Of a stretch of 64,000 bases of DNA, positions 9,809 to 18,657 are shown piece by piece (position 1 is the first letter of the stretch; every line of letters begins with the position of its first letter). The stretch is from contig NZ_JAGIOD010000001.1 in NCBI RefSeq assembly GCF_017876545.1, positions 2,976,001 through 3,040,000 of the forward strand. Direction: 5' to 3'. The translations under genes and the position numbers were made by a program. This stretch comes from Brachybacterium sacelli (GTDB lineage: Bacteria; Actinomycetota; Actinomycetes; Actinomycetales; Dermabacteraceae). The notes under the pieces were generated by a model. It was not told the DNA's origin. It made no database searches and worked only from the letters and a program-made list of their open reading frames with translations.

Positions 9809-10681
9809 GTGAGCTCGACCTCCAACCAGCAGCTGGACATCGACCTCGGTCCCACCGGCCGTCCGATGCCGGAGCTGCCGGAGCCAGCCCCGCTCGACGG
9901 CCACGGACCGGCCCGGGTCATCTCGATGGTCAATCAGAAGGGTGGGGTGGGCAAGACCACCAGCGTCATCAATCTCGGCGCCGCGCTCGCGGAGCTGGGA
10001 CGCAAGGTGCTGCTCGTGGACCTCGACCCGCAGGGTGCGCTGAGCGCCGGGATGGGTGTGAACCCCTATGAGCTCGACGTCACCGTCTACAACCTGCTGA
10101 TGGAGCGCGGGCACGACGTGCGCGAGGTGATCCGCTCCACCGGCACCGACGACCTCGACGTGCTGCCGGCGAACATCGACCTCTCCGCCGCGGAGGTCAC
10201 CCTCGTCAACGAGGTCGCCCGCGAGATGGCCCTGGCGAGGGTGCTGCGTCCCGTGGCGGACGACTACGACGTCATCATCATCGACTGCCAGCCCTCCCTG
10301 GGTCTCCTCACCGTCAACGCCCTGGCCGCGAGCCACGGCGTGATGATCCCCCTGGAGGCCGAGTACTTCGCGCTGCGCGGCGTGGCCCTGCTGGTCGAGA
10401 CCATCGAGAAGGTCCAGGACCGGATCAACCCGCGCCTGGAGATGGACGGCATCGTCATCACCATGTTCGACCCTCGCACCCTGCACGCCCGCGAGGTGTG
10501 CCAGCGCGTCGTGGAGGCCTTCCCCGACAAGGTCTTCCACACCACCATCAACCGCACCGTGAAGTTCCCCGACGCCTCCGTGGCCGCGGAGCCGATCATC
10601 TCCTACGCCGGCTCGACCAAGGGCGCCGATGCCTACCGGCAGCTGGCCCGGGAGCTGATCTCCCGCGGCGCGGCCGCCTGA
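9809..10681 (+). CDS. ParA-type chromosome-partitioning ATPase
   Basis: This ParA/Soj-family ATPase is encoded next to xerD, the second parA-like locus typical of actinobacteria and separate from the origin parAB. The protein is about 290 aa from the GTG at 9809, which has ACAGGA upstream. The deviant Walker A is MVNQKGGVGKTTS (about 40-52), with LLVDLDPQGALS and VIIIDCQPSLG following. An open extension to TTG 9647 is proline-rich and unlikely to be translated. Its stop overlaps the rluB start (TGATG), leaving no room for scpA and scpB, which normally lie between them. Confidence 0.88.
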   Translation: MSSTSNQQLDIDLGPTGRPMPELPEPAPLDGHGPARVISMVNQKGGVGKTTSVINLGAALAELGRKVLLVDLDPQGALSAGMGVNPYELDVTVYNLLMERGHDVREVIRSTGTDDLDVLPANIDLSAAEVTLVNEVAREMALARVLRPVADDYDVIIIDCQPSLGLLTVNALAASHGVMIPLEAEYFALRGVALLVETIEKVQDRINPRLEMDGIVITMFDPRTLHAREVCQRVVEAFPDKVFHTTINRTVKFPDASVAAEPIISYAGSTKGADAYRQLARELISRGAAA

Positions 10682-11556
10682 TGGCGACGGCGAAGGGCTC
10701 CGGCGGCCGACAGCGTCGCCGCAGCGCCTTCACCCCGCCGCGGACCGTGCGCCTGCGCGATGACCAGGGGGCACCCGTGACCGCTCCCTCCGGTGAGGAC
10801 GGTACGGGGGACGACCTGCACCGCGAGGACGGGGAACGGCTGCAGAAGGTCCTGGCCAGGGCCGGTTTCGGCTCCCGCCGGGCCTGCGAGACGCTGATCT
10901 CGAGCGGCCGGGTGAAGGTCGACGGGACGAGCGTCCACGAGCAGGGCGTGCGGATCGACCCCGCGACCCAGGTGGTGCACGTCGACGGGCGCCGTCTCCA
11001 GCTCGACACCGCCAAGCTCACCGTGGTGCTGAACAAGCCGAGGCACGTGGTCTCCGCGATGAGCGACCCCGAGGGACGCCGCGACCTCACCGAGTTCTCC
11101 GCCCGCTACTCCCAGCGCCTCTACCACGTGGGCCGTCTCGATGTCGAGACCGAGGGGCTGCTGCTGCTGACCAACGACGGCGAGCTCGCCCACCGGCTCA
11201 CCCACCCCAGCTTCGCGGTCGAGAAGACCTACGTCTGCCGCTTCGACGCACCCGGGGGACCGCCCCGCGGTCTGGTGCGGACGCTGCGCGACGGCGTCGA
11301 GCTGGGCGACGGCCCGGCCCGCGCCGACTCCGCGCGCGTGCTCGCCCAGGACGGCCGGGAGGCCGTCGTCGAGGTCACGCTCCACGAGGGCCGCAATCGC
11401 ATCGTGCGCCGCATGTTCTCCTCCCAGGGCTTCGAGCTGACCGCCCTGGTGCGGACCCGGATCGGTCCGGTGCTCCTGGGTGACCTCGCCGCGGGCGAGA
11501 CGCGCGAGCTCACCGGTCGCGAGCTCGGCACCCTGATGGCCGAGGTCGGGCTGTGA
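10681..11556 (+). CDS. rluB: 23S rRNA pseudouridine synthase RluB family
   Basis: This RsuA/RluB-family enzyme isomerises a uridine in 23S rRNA. The protein is 291 aa. A basic low-complexity N-terminus of about 50 residues precedes an S4 RNA-binding domain (RLQKVLARAGFGSRRACE), and the catalytic domain carries the aspartate in GRLDVETEGLLLLTNDG (about 153-170). The C-terminal GRNRIVRRMF motif is intact. The ATG overlaps the parA stop by one base and the stop overlaps the tyrA GTG, so it is part of a tightly packed operon. Confidence 0.9.
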   Translation: MATAKGSGGRQRRRSAFTPPRTVRLRDDQGAPVTAPSGEDGTGDDLHREDGERLQKVLARAGFGSRRACETLISSGRVKVDGTSVHEQGVRIDPATQVVHVDGRRLQLDTAKLTVVLNKPRHVVSAMSDPEGRRDLTEFSARYSQRLYHVGRLDVETEGLLLLTNDGELAHRLTHPSFAVEKTYVCRFDAPGGPPRGLVRTLRDGVELGDGPARADSARVLAQDGREAVVEVTLHEGRNRIVRRMFSSQGFELTALVRTRIGPVLLGDLAAGETRELTGRELGTLMAEVGL

Positions 11557-12662
11557 CCGCGCTGGTCCCGTCCCCGGTGCGGATCATCGGTGCCGGGCTC
11601 ATCGGCGGCTCGCTCGGGATGGCCCTGGGACGCGCCGGGGCCCAGGTCCAGGTCGAGGACGTCTCCCCGGGCACCACCGCGCTGGCCGTCGAGCTCGGCG
11701 TGGGGGCCGTGCCCACCGCGCAGGACCCCGACCCGGCGCTGGTGATCGTCGCGGCCCCGCCGGACGTGACCGCGCGACTGGTCGCCGACGCGCTGCACCG
11801 CTGGCCCGGGGCCCTGGTCGCCGACGTCGCCAGCGTCAAGGAGATCGTGCTCGAGGGAGTGCGCCGCCACGCGGAGGCGGCGGACCTCCCGCGCTACCTC
11901 GGAGCCCATCCCATGGCCGGGCGCGAGGTCTCCGGGGTGATCGCCGCGCGCGGCGACCTGTTCCAGGGTCGTCCCTTCGTGGTGGCCCCCCACGAGCACA
12001 CCCGGCCCGACGCCGTCAGCGTGCTCAAGGGGCTGGCCACCGAGATCGGGTCGGTCCCGGTCGTGATGCGGTCGGACGCGCACGATCTCGCGGTCGCCCA
12101 CGTCTCCCATGCACCTCAAGTGATGTCCAGCCTGCTGGCCACGAGCCTGCTCGCCCCGGACGAGGCGGCGCTGGCCCTGGCGGGGCAGGGGCTGCGCGAC
12201 ACCACACGCATCGCCGACTCCGATCCGCGCCTGTGGGTCGAGATCCTCGGGGCGAACGCCTCGGCGGTCTCGTCCGTCCTCGAGGACGTGCGCGCGCGGC
12301 TGGAGGACGTGCTCGCGGCCCTGGGGACCATGCCCGGCGATCCGGACCCGGCCGTGGGCTCCCGGCGCGCCCTGGCCGAGCTGATCTCCGACGGCAACCG
12401 CGGGGTGCGCCGCATCCCCGGCAAGCACGGCGGGGCCACGGACGCCTTCGCGACGGTGACCGTGCTGGTGCCGGACCGTCCCGGGGAGCTGGCGCGCCTG
12501 CTCACGGAGATCGGTGAGATCGGTGTCAACCTCGAGGACCTCCGCCTGGAGCACGAGCTGGGCCGTGAGGTCGGGCTCGCGCACGTCGCCGTGGACGCCG
12601 CCCGTGAGGACCTGCTCACGAGATCCCTCACGGAACGCGGCTGGACCGTCGCCGACGCCTGA
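11553..12662 (+). CDS. tyrA: prephenate dehydrogenase with ACT domain
   Basis: This enzyme oxidatively decarboxylates prephenate to 4-hydroxyphenylpyruvate in tyrosine synthesis. The 369-aa product starts with a Rossmann nucleotide site ([15 protein letters not shown]), then the catalytic-region motifs VASVKE and [12 protein letters not shown]. It ends in an ACT regulatory domain ([20 protein letters not shown]), as expected for tyrosine feedback control. The GTG start overlaps the rluB stop by 4 bp. Confidence 0.93.
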   Translation: MTALVPSPVRIIGAGLIGGSLGMALGRAGAQVQVEDVSPGTTALAVELGVGAVPTAQDPDPALVIVAAPPDVTARLVADALHRWPGALVADVASVKEIVLEGVRRHAEAADLPRYLGAHPMAGREVSGVIAARGDLFQGRPFVVAPHEHTRPDAVSVLKGLATEIGSVPVVMRSDAHDLAVAHVSHAPQVMSSLLATSLLAPDEAALALAGQGLRDTTRIADSDPRLWVEILGANASAVSSVLEDVRARLEDVLAALGTMPGDPDPAVGSRRALAELISDGNRGVRRIPGKHGGATDAFATVTVLVPDRPGELARLLTEIGEIGVNLEDLRLEHELGREVGLAHVAVDAAREDLLTRSLTERGWTVADA

Positions 12663-12670
12663 GCGCCCCG

Positions 12671-12676
12671 TATCCT
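12671..12676 (+). promoter_or_regulatory. -10 box of probable leaderless promoter, cmk-der
   Basis: TATCCT is followed by 6 nt and the ATG at 12683. No Shine-Dalgarno is present. The geometry places the transcription start at or next to the A of the ATG. Confidence 0.6.
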
Positions 12677-12682
12677 TCTGGG

Positions 12683-14941
12683 ATGCACACCAGCGCGCCG
12701 CACGACCCCTCCGCCCTCGCGACCCCCGGAGCCGGGACCGGCATCACCATCGCGATCGACGGCCCGGCCGGTTCGGGCAAGTCGACCGTCTCCCGGCTCG
12801 TCGCCGAGGCGCTGGACGGTGGCTTCCTCGACACCGGGGCGATGTACCGGGCGGTGACCTGGTCCTGCCTCGAGACGGGCACCGACCTGGAAGACCGTGA
12901 GGCCGTCGCGGCGGTGGCCGAGTCGATCGACCTCGACCTCGGCACCGATCCGGCCGGGGCGACCGTCGCCGTCGGTGGCACCGACATCACCGCCGAGATC
13001 CGCACCGAGCGGATCTCCCAGCAGGTCAGCATCGTGGCCACCAACACCCTGGTGCGCGCGATCCTGCAGCGCCGCCAGCGCGAGGTGCTGTTCTCCACGG
13101 CCGACGCCCGCGGCTTCTGCGTCGCCGAGGGCCGCGACATCACCACCGTCGTCGCCCCCGATGCCCACGTGCGGGTGCTGCTGAGCGCCTCCGACGAGGA
13201 GCGCATGCGCCGCCGCGCCGCCGAGCTGGACCTCGAGGACACCGAGGACACCCGGGCCCGGATGGCCGACCAGGTGCTGCGCCGAGATCGTGACGACTCC
13301 ACCGTCTCCGAATTCCTCACCGCCGCCGAGGGCGTGGACGCGGTCGACACCACCGGACTCGGGGTCGAGGACGTCGTCGAACAGGTGCTGATGCTGGTCG
13401 CCGCCGCCGAGACCGCCCAGGAGGAGGCGCTGCACGGCGTCGCCGAGACACCCGCGCCAGCACCCGCTCCTGTGCAGGCCGCCCCCGGGGATGCCGGGGC
13501 CGAGGGATCCACCGACGGTGAGATCGAGTCGGCGCTGCGGGCCGGGCTCTCCGACTACGAGCTGGACGACGAGGACCTGGCGCTTCTCGAGGGAGACCAG
13601 GGCGAGGACGCCCGGCCGGCCGTGGCGCAGAACCTGCCCGTCGTCGCCGTCGTGGGCCGACCGAACGTCGGCAAGTCCACGCTGGTCAACCGCATCCTCG
13701 GCCGCCGCGAGGCAGTGGTCGAGGACACTCCGGGAGTCACCCGCGACCGCGTGTTCTATCAGGCCGAATGGGCGGGCAAGGACTTCTGGCTGGTCGACAC
13801 CGGCGGCTGGGAGGACCGGGTCCAGGGCGTCGCCTACCGGGTCGCCGAGCAGGCGGAGGTCGCGGTCTCCCTGGCCGATGTCGTCCTGTTCATCGTCGAT
13901 GCGAACGTCGGCATCACCACCACCGACGAGCAGCTGCTCAAGGTGCTGCGCCGCGCGGACCGCCCGGTGGTGCTGGTCGCCAACAAGGTCGACGACCAGC
14001 GCGGCGAGCTCGAGGCCGCCGCCCTGTGGAACCTGGGTCTGGGCGAGCCGCACCCCGTCTCGGCGCTGCACGGCCGGGGCTCCGGCGATCTGCTGGACGC
14101 GACGCTCGAGGCGATGCCCGAGGAGGGCCGGGGCTCCGCCGTCGACCGTGGTCCGCGCCGTATCGCCCTGGTGGGGCGGCCCAACGTCGGCAAGTCCTCC
14201 CTGCTGAACCGCCTCGCGAAGGAGCGCCGGGTCGTCGTGGACGAGGTCGGTGGCACCACCCGCGACCCGGTCGACGAGCGGATCTCCCTCGGCGGCAAGG
14301 ACTGGACCTTCGTCGACACCGCGGGCATCCGTCGCCGCGTCCTGCAGTCCCAGGGCGCCGACTACTACGCCTCGCTGCGCACCCGCGCCGCGCTGGACCG
14401 GGCGGAGGTCGCCGTGGTGCTGCTGGAGGCGAACGAACCGATCTCGACCCAGGACCTCAAGATCATCGACATGGTGCTCGAATCGGGGCGGGCGCTGGTG
14501 CTGGCCTTCAACAAGTGGGACCTGCTCGACGAGGAGCGCCATGCGCAGCTCGAGCGGGAGATCGAACGGGACCTCGGCCATGTCGCCTGGGCTCCCCGGG
14601 TCAACATCTCCGCCGAGACCGGCCGCCACGCCGAACGGCTGGTCCCGGCCCTGGAGCGGTCGCTGGAGTCCTGGGACCAGCGCATCCCCACCGGCCGTCT
14701 CAACGCCTTCCTCGGCACGCTGGTCGCGGCGCACCCGCACCCGCTGCGCGGCGGCAAGCAGTCGCGGATCCTGTTCGCGACCCAGGCCCGTACCCGGCCG
14801 CCCCGATTCGTCATCTTCGCCAGCGGCTTCCTCGAGCACGGGTACCGCCGTTTCATCGAGCGCCGCTTGCGGGAGGACTTCGAGTTCACCGGTTCCCCGA
14901 TCGTGATCGGCGTCCGGATCCGCGAGAAGCGTCGGCGCTGA
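12683..14941 (+). CDS. der: bifunctional cytidylate kinase / GTPase Der
   Basis: The 752-residue protein fuses two enzymes. Residues 20-240 are cytidylate kinase (P-loop [28 protein letters not shown]), which phosphorylates CMP and dCMP. A linker of about 70 acidic and Pro/Ala-rich residues follows. From about 315 the ribosome-assembly GTPase Der (EngA) carries two G domains (GRPNVGKST near 325 and [13 protein letters not shown] near 498 and NKWD) and a C-terminal KH-like domain. Cmk-Der fusions are known in Actinobacteria such as bifidobacteria. The ATG has no ribosome site but follows a -10 box by 6 nt. Confidence 0.93.
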   Translation: MHTSAPHDPSALATPGAGTGITIAIDGPAGSGKSTVSRLVAEALDGGFLDTGAMYRAVTWSCLETGTDLEDREAVAAVAESIDLDLGTDPAGATVAVGGTDITAEIRTERISQQVSIVATNTLVRAILQRRQREVLFSTADARGFCVAEGRDITTVVAPDAHVRVLLSASDEERMRRRAAELDLEDTEDTRARMADQVLRRDRDDSTVSEFLTAAEGVDAVDTTGLGVEDVVEQVLMLVAAAETAQEEALHGVAETPAPAPAPVQAAPGDAGAEGSTDGEIESALRAGLSDYELDDEDLALLEGDQGEDARPAVAQNLPVVAVVGRPNVGKSTLVNRILGRREAVVEDTPGVTRDRVFYQAEWAGKDFWLVDTGGWEDRVQGVAYRVAEQAEVAVSLADVVLFIVDANVGITTTDEQLLKVLRRADRPVVLVANKVDDQRGELEAAALWNLGLGEPHPVSALHGRGSGDLLDATLEAMPEEGRGSAVDRGPRRIALVGRPNVGKSSLLNRLAKERRVVVDEVGGTTRDPVDERISLGGKDWTFVDTAGIRRRVLQSQGADYYASLRTRAALDRAEVAVVLLEANEPISTQDLKIIDMVLESGRALVLAFNKWDLLDEERHAQLEREIERDLGHVAWAPRVNISAETGRHAERLVPALERSLESWDQRIPTGRLNAFLGTLVAAHPHPLRGGKQSRILFATQARTRPPRFVIFASGFLEHGYRRFIERRLREDFEFTGSPIVIGVRIREKRRR

Positions 14942-14982
14942 CCAGGGGCGCGCCCGGGGTGGGCACACGAGAGGTCAGACAG

Positions 14983-14988
14983 TAGTGT
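14983..14988 (+). promoter_or_regulatory. -10 box of probable leaderless promoter, TM2 gene
   Basis: TAGTGT is followed by 7 nt and the ATG at 14996, with no Shine-Dalgarno. This favours ATG 14996 over the in-frame GTG at 14987, which overlaps the box. Confidence 0.55.
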
Positions 14989-14995
14989 GGGGCCC

Positions 14996-15697
14996 ATGAG
15001 CACCTCGAACGGCAACGCCTCCTGGGATCCCCAGGAGGGCCAGCAGGACGGGCAGCAGAATCCCTACGGCCAGGCGTCGAGCGGTGAGCAGCAGTACGGC
15101 CAGCAGAATCCGTACGGTGCGCCGCCGCAGGGCGAACAGGTGCCGGTGTCCCAGGATCCGTTCGCTCAGGCGTCGAGCGGTGAGCAGCAGTACGGCCAGC
15201 AGAATCCGTACGGCGCGCCGCCGCAGGGCGATCAGGTGCCGGTGTCCCAGGATCCGTACGCTCAGTCGGCGGCCTCGGACCCCTCCGGCCAAGCCACGCC
15301 GGGCTGGTCCCCAGCGGGCGGCTCCGCCCCATCGGCGGGGGATCCCTACGGCCAGGGCGCCGGCGGTGGCTACGGCCCGGGCGGCCCACCGCAGGGTCCC
15401 GGTGGACAGGGACCCGGCGGTCAGGTCCCTGCCGGCGCCCCGCAGGGTGGCCCGGGTGGGCAGGGTCAGAGCCGGCTCCTGGTCGGGCTGATGGGGATCT
15501 TCTTCGGCGGCTTCGGCGTGCACCGTTTCCTCATGGGGTACACCACCATCGGGCTGGTCCAGGTGCTGGTGAGCGTGCTCAGCTGCTTCACCCTGTACCC
15601 GTTCATCCAGATCTGGGGTCTCGTCGAGGGCATCATGGTCCTCGCCAAGTCCCCGAACTTCGAGCGCGACGCGCACGGTCGTCCGCTGACCGACTGA
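14996..15697 (+). CDS. TM2-domain protein with Gln/Pro-rich repeats
   Basis: This is a membrane protein of about 233 aa. The first 155 residues are low complexity, rich in Q, G, P, S and Y, with a 32-residue unit (QASSGEQQYGQQNPYGAPPQ and following) repeated twice and a third degenerate start. The C-terminal 75 residues form a TM2 domain: two membrane helices around a short loop (GIFFGGFGVHRFLMGYTTIG, then LYPFIQIWGLVEGIMVL). TM2 proteins have no firm bacterial function. The Q/Y-rich cytoplasmic tail suggests protein-protein interaction, which is inference. Confidence 0.8.
   Translation: MSTSNGNASWDPQEGQQDGQQNPYGQASSGEQQYGQQNPYGAPPQGEQVPVSQDPFAQASSGEQQYGQQNPYGAPPQGDQVPVSQDPYAQSAASDPSGQATPGWSPAGGSAPSAGDPYGQGAGGGYGPGGPPQGPGGQGPGGQVPAGAPQGGPGGQGQSRLLVGLMGIFFGGFGVHRFLMGYTTIGLVQVLVSVLSCFTLYPFIQIWGLVEGIMVLAKSPNFERDAHGRPLTD
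15071..15262 (+). repeat. two 96-bp in-frame tandem repeats
   Basis: The unit starting CAGGCGTCGAGCGGTGAGCA at 15071 recurs at 15167, giving a 96-bp period (32 codons) with only a few base changes between copies. The near identity at the DNA level indicates recent duplication or ongoing homogenisation. Confidence 0.85.
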
Positions 15698-15730
15698 GAT
15701 CGCGCCCCGCCCAGCACGAGGACCACGCCG

Positions 15731-16021
15731 ATGAGCTACCCGTCCCCGGGCCCCGCCCCTGATCGCGGATCGATCCAGACCAGCGCGATCTGGCTGATCG
15801 TCGTCGGCTTCCTCTGCGGCGGCACCCTTCCCGCGATCTTCGGCATCATCGCCCTGGTCCAGATGGACACCGACCCGTACTCCGCCCGCCGGATGAACAA
15901 GGTCGGCTGGATCATCTTCTGGATCCTCCTCGCCCTGGGGATCCTGCTCGTGCTCGCCTACTTCCTGATCTTCGGCCTGGTCTTCGGCATGACGCTGATC
16001 CCGATGATGGGCGACGGCTGA
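15731..16021 (+). CDS. small two-helix membrane protein, CD225-like
   Basis: This 96-residue protein has two predicted membrane helices (IWLIVVGFLCGGTLPAIFGI and a second from about 62 to 85) separated by a polar loop. The pattern AIFGIIALVQMDTD...ARRMNKVGWIIFWI resembles bacterial CD225/dispanin-type small proteins. It has an AGGA ribosome site and follows the TM2 gene closely, so the two may be co-transcribed. Function is unknown. Confidence 0.7.
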   Translation: MSYPSPGPAPDRGSIQTSAIWLIVVGFLCGGTLPAIFGIIALVQMDTDPYSARRMNKVGWIIFWILLALGILLVLAYFLIFGLVFGMTLIPMMGDG

Positions 16022-16074
16022 CGCCTCCCGTCCATCCCTCCCACCCCGTCCTACCGATCCCCTCGAGGAGTCGC

Positions 16075-16548
16075 ATGCCCACTCCGGAGTTCGTGCTCGC
16101 CCTGCGTGAGCGGATCGGGCACGACCTGCTGTGGATGCCGGGGGTGACCGCGGTCGTGCTCGACTCCGCGCGCACCCGCATGCTCGCGGTGCGCCGCGCC
16201 GACGACCACACGTGGGCCCCCGTGACCGGCATCATCGACCCGGGCGAGGAGCCGGCGACGGCTGCGGTCCGTGAGGTCGCCGAGGAGGCCGGGGTGGACT
16301 GCGTACCGCTGCGACTGCTCGACGTGCGCACGCTCCCGCCGATTTCGTATCCGGGCGGCGATCGCGCCCAGTACCTCGATCTGTGCTTCCTGTGCGAGCA
16401 CACCGGTGGGGAGCCCTTCCCGGCCGACGAGGAGAACACCGCGGCACGCTGGTTCCCGGTCGATCGGCCACCGCCTCTGAACGGGCGCTTCCGTGAGCAG
16501 CTCGCGCTGGCCCTCGCCGACGACGCCGCGACGCAGTTCCGCACATGA
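16075..16548 (+). CDS. NUDIX hydrolase
   Basis: This 157-residue member of the NUDIX family hydrolyses nucleoside diphosphates linked to another moiety. The full Nudix box is present around residues 51-73: G, then E five residues later, then REVAEEAGVD. The substrate cannot be told from the sequence. A GAGGAG ribosome site precedes the ATG. The stop overlaps the next ATG (ATGA), so it is coupled to the unknown downstream gene. Confidence 0.88.
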   Translation: MPTPEFVLALRERIGHDLLWMPGVTAVVLDSARTRMLAVRRADDHTWAPVTGIIDPGEEPATAAVREVAEEAGVDCVPLRLLDVRTLPPISYPGGDRAQYLDLCFLCEHTGGEPFPADEENTAARWFPVDRPPPLNGRFREQLALALADDAATQFRT

Positions 16549-17162
16549 GCGGCGCCGAGCCACTGCCCGGCACTCGCGTCACGATCCCGCTCACCGCTCG
16601 CGAGGGGGACGTGGCCGTGGTGCGGGTGATCGCCGCGCCCCGGCGCGACATGGTCCGCGGCGGTCGTCTCGGCGAGCCGCTGCAGTCCTTCGCCGAGGCG
16701 CTCCTGGTCGACGTCGCCGTCGGCGGACGGCTGGTGCTGCCCGGGGCGTGGGTCGAGCGGGAGGTGCTCGAACGAGGCACCGCGCTCGAGCCGGTGCCGG
16801 TGGCCGCCGCCGACCTCCGCCCACCGGCCGTGATCGTGGGCACGCCCGAGCGGGCCACGCTGCACTGGGGCGAGACCACCTGGCCGCTCGACCTCGGGGG
16901 AGCGGTCGCGATCCCGTCGGCCGCCCGCCCCCGGTCGCACCCGCTCTCACGACTGCGCCGCCTCGTGCTGGTCGCCCTCGGTCGTCGCCCCGAGATCGCC
17001 CTGACCCTCTGGCAGGCTGAGGACTTCGAGATCCCCTGGCACGACGTCCGCCTGCTCCCGCACGCCGGACGCTGGTTCGAGCTCGCCCAGGTCCCGCCGG
17101 GGACCCGGTACGCCGACGCCGAGCGCCTCCACGGCGTCGGCCGTGCCCGGCCCCGCGCCTGA
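16545..17162 (+). CDS. unknown protein coupled to NUDIX hydrolase
   Basis: I do not recognise this 205-residue protein. It is soluble by eye, rich in Val, Ala, Arg and Pro, and has no signal peptide, membrane segment or clear catalytic motif. Coding potential is supported by the 4-bp ATGA overlap with the NUDIX gene, the normal strong third-position GC, and the lack of any alternative gene in this interval. Conserved-looking segments are LQSFAEALLVDVAVGGRLVLP and DFEIPWHDVRLLPH, taken in part. Coupling suggests expression with the NUDIX enzyme. Confidence 0.65.
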   Translation: MSGAEPLPGTRVTIPLTAREGDVAVVRVIAAPRRDMVRGGRLGEPLQSFAEALLVDVAVGGRLVLPGAWVEREVLERGTALEPVPVAAADLRPPAVIVGTPERATLHWGETTWPLDLGGAVAIPSAARPRSHPLSRLRRLVLVALGRRPEIALTLWQAEDFEIPWHDVRLLPHAGRWFELAQVPPGTRYADAERLHGVGRARPRA

Positions 17163-17221
17163 CCGCGAGATCCGCTCCCGACTCGCCGCAGCGCTACCGG
17201 TGTGATCCTCACCCCAGCGGC

Positions 17222-17227
17222 TACAGT
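17222..17227 (+). promoter_or_regulatory. putative -10 box for the ABC importer operon
   Basis: TACAGT lies 35 bp before the start of the substrate-binding protein gene. It matches TANNNT; no clear -35 or operator palindrome is visible. Confidence 0.4.
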
Positions 17228-17262
17228 CAGGCCTCGTCACCGACGTCGACGAGGAGGTCTTC

Positions 17263-18657
17263 GTGCCCTCAGGACCGTTCCCCCGGTCATCCCCCGACCG
17301 CCGTACCTTCCTGCGGCTGAGCGCCGGGGTCGCCACCGTGCTCCCGCTCGCGGCCCTGGCCGGATGCGGCGGCGGCGGCCGGGACCCGCACACGATCCGC
17401 ATCGCCTTCCAGCAGTTCGGCTCCGGCACGATCAAGCAGAAGTGGATCGAGACTGCTGCCCAGGAGTTCTCCGAGGAGAACCCGGAGCTGACAGTGGAGC
17501 TGGTCCCGATCGTCGCCTCGGAGAACGACTACTTCACCAAGAACGAGCTGCTCATGAACTCCCCGGGCACGAGCCCCGATCTCGTCTACGAGGACTCCTT
17601 CATCCTGCTCTCCGACGTCGGTGCGGGATACCTGCAGCCGATCACCGACCTGGTGGAGCACCTGGAGAACTGGGACCAGGTCGCCGCCCCCTCGAAGAAG
17701 GCGGTCACCGCGGACGACGGGGAGATCTACGGCGTCCCGATCACGACCGACACCCGGGCCCTGTGGTACCAGCGGGACGTCTTCGCCGAGGCGGGATTGC
17801 CCGAGGAATGGGCCCCCGGCAGCTGGGAGGACATCCTCGAGGCGGCGCGCGCGATCCGCGACTCCGACAGCGAGGCGATCCCGTTCTTCATGTTCGCCGG
17901 CACGCCGCAGGGGGAGAAGGCGTCCATGCAGGGGCTCGAGATGCTTCTGTACGGCACGGGCGAGGGCAAGGGCCTGTACGACGACGAGACGAAGAAGTGG
18001 ATCCTGGGCAGTCCGGGCTTCGAGGACTCCCTGACCTTCCTGCAGACGATCTTCGAGGAGGACCTCACGGCCTCGCTCGGTCAGCATCTCGACCCCAACA
18101 TCTCCGAGACGATCTACACCTCGCTGCTGCCCGATGCGAAGCTCGGGATCCTGATCGACGGCTCCTGGATCTCCCAGAACTGGACCGAGAGCGCCGCCCG
18201 GCCCTGGCCCGAGTGGCCCGACGCCGTGGGCCTCGCGGACATGCCCACCCAGGACGGCGGAGGGAACGGCACCATCACCCTCGCCGGCGGCTGGGGACTG
18301 TCGATCCCGCAGTACGTGACCGACCGTGACGTCGCCTTCCGCTTCCTCCAGAAGCTGGTCTCCACCGAGACCCTCGTCGACTACGCGATCGCGGACAACC
18401 ACATCACCGTGCGGGCCGACGTCGCCGCGAAGGAGGAGTACCTCTCCTACTCACCGGCCGTGAAGTACTTCACGGACCTGCTGGAGACCGCCTACTACCG
18501 TCCGGCGCTGCCGGTGTACCCGGAGGTCTCCGCCTCGATCCAGGAGGCGATGGAGGCGGTCATGACCGGTTCCTCACCTCAGGCGGCGGCCGCCGCGTAC
18601 GACGCAGCCGTCACCGACATCGTCGGCCCCGAGAACGTCCAGGAGGCCACCGCATGA
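17263..18657 (+). CDS. sugar ABC transporter substrate-binding lipoprotein
   Basis: This 464-residue family-1 extracellular solute-binding protein captures an oligosaccharide or related solute outside the membrane. The N-terminus has a twin-arginine-like RRTFLRLSAGV followed by a lipobox LAGC near residue 37, so it is probably a Tat- or Sec-exported lipoprotein. The fold segments LVYEDSFILL, YGVPITTDTRALWYQ and LAGGWGLSIPQ are typical. The stop overlaps the first permease ATG. No ATPase gene is nearby, so a shared MsiK-type ATPase probably energises the importer. The sugar is unknown. Confidence 0.9.
   Translation: MPSGPFPRSSPDRRTFLRLSAGVATVLPLAALAGCGGGGRDPHTIRIAFQQFGSGTIKQKWIETAAQEFSEENPELTVELVPIVASENDYFTKNELLMNSPGTSPDLVYEDSFILLSDVGAGYLQPITDLVEHLENWDQVAAPSKKAVTADDGEIYGVPITTDTRALWYQRDVFAEAGLPEEWAPGSWEDILEAARAIRDSDSEAIPFFMFAGTPQGEKASMQGLEMLLYGTGEGKGLYDDETKKWILGSPGFEDSLTFLQTIFEEDLTASLGQHLDPNISETIYTSLLPDAKLGILIDGSWISQNWTESAARPWPEWPDAVGLADMPTQDGGGNGTITLAGGWGLSIPQYVTDRDVAFRFLQKLVSTETLVDYAIADNHITVRADVAAKEEYLSYSPAVKYFTDLLETAYYRPALPVYPEVSASIQEAMEAVMTGSSPQAAAAAYDAAVTDIVGPENVQEATA

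Noticed and set aside
15071..15262. Tandem repeats considered as a CRISPR-like array
   Set aside because: Units are directly abutting, in frame and without unique spacers; they encode a repetitive protein tail. No CRISPR array or cas gene was seen in the window.
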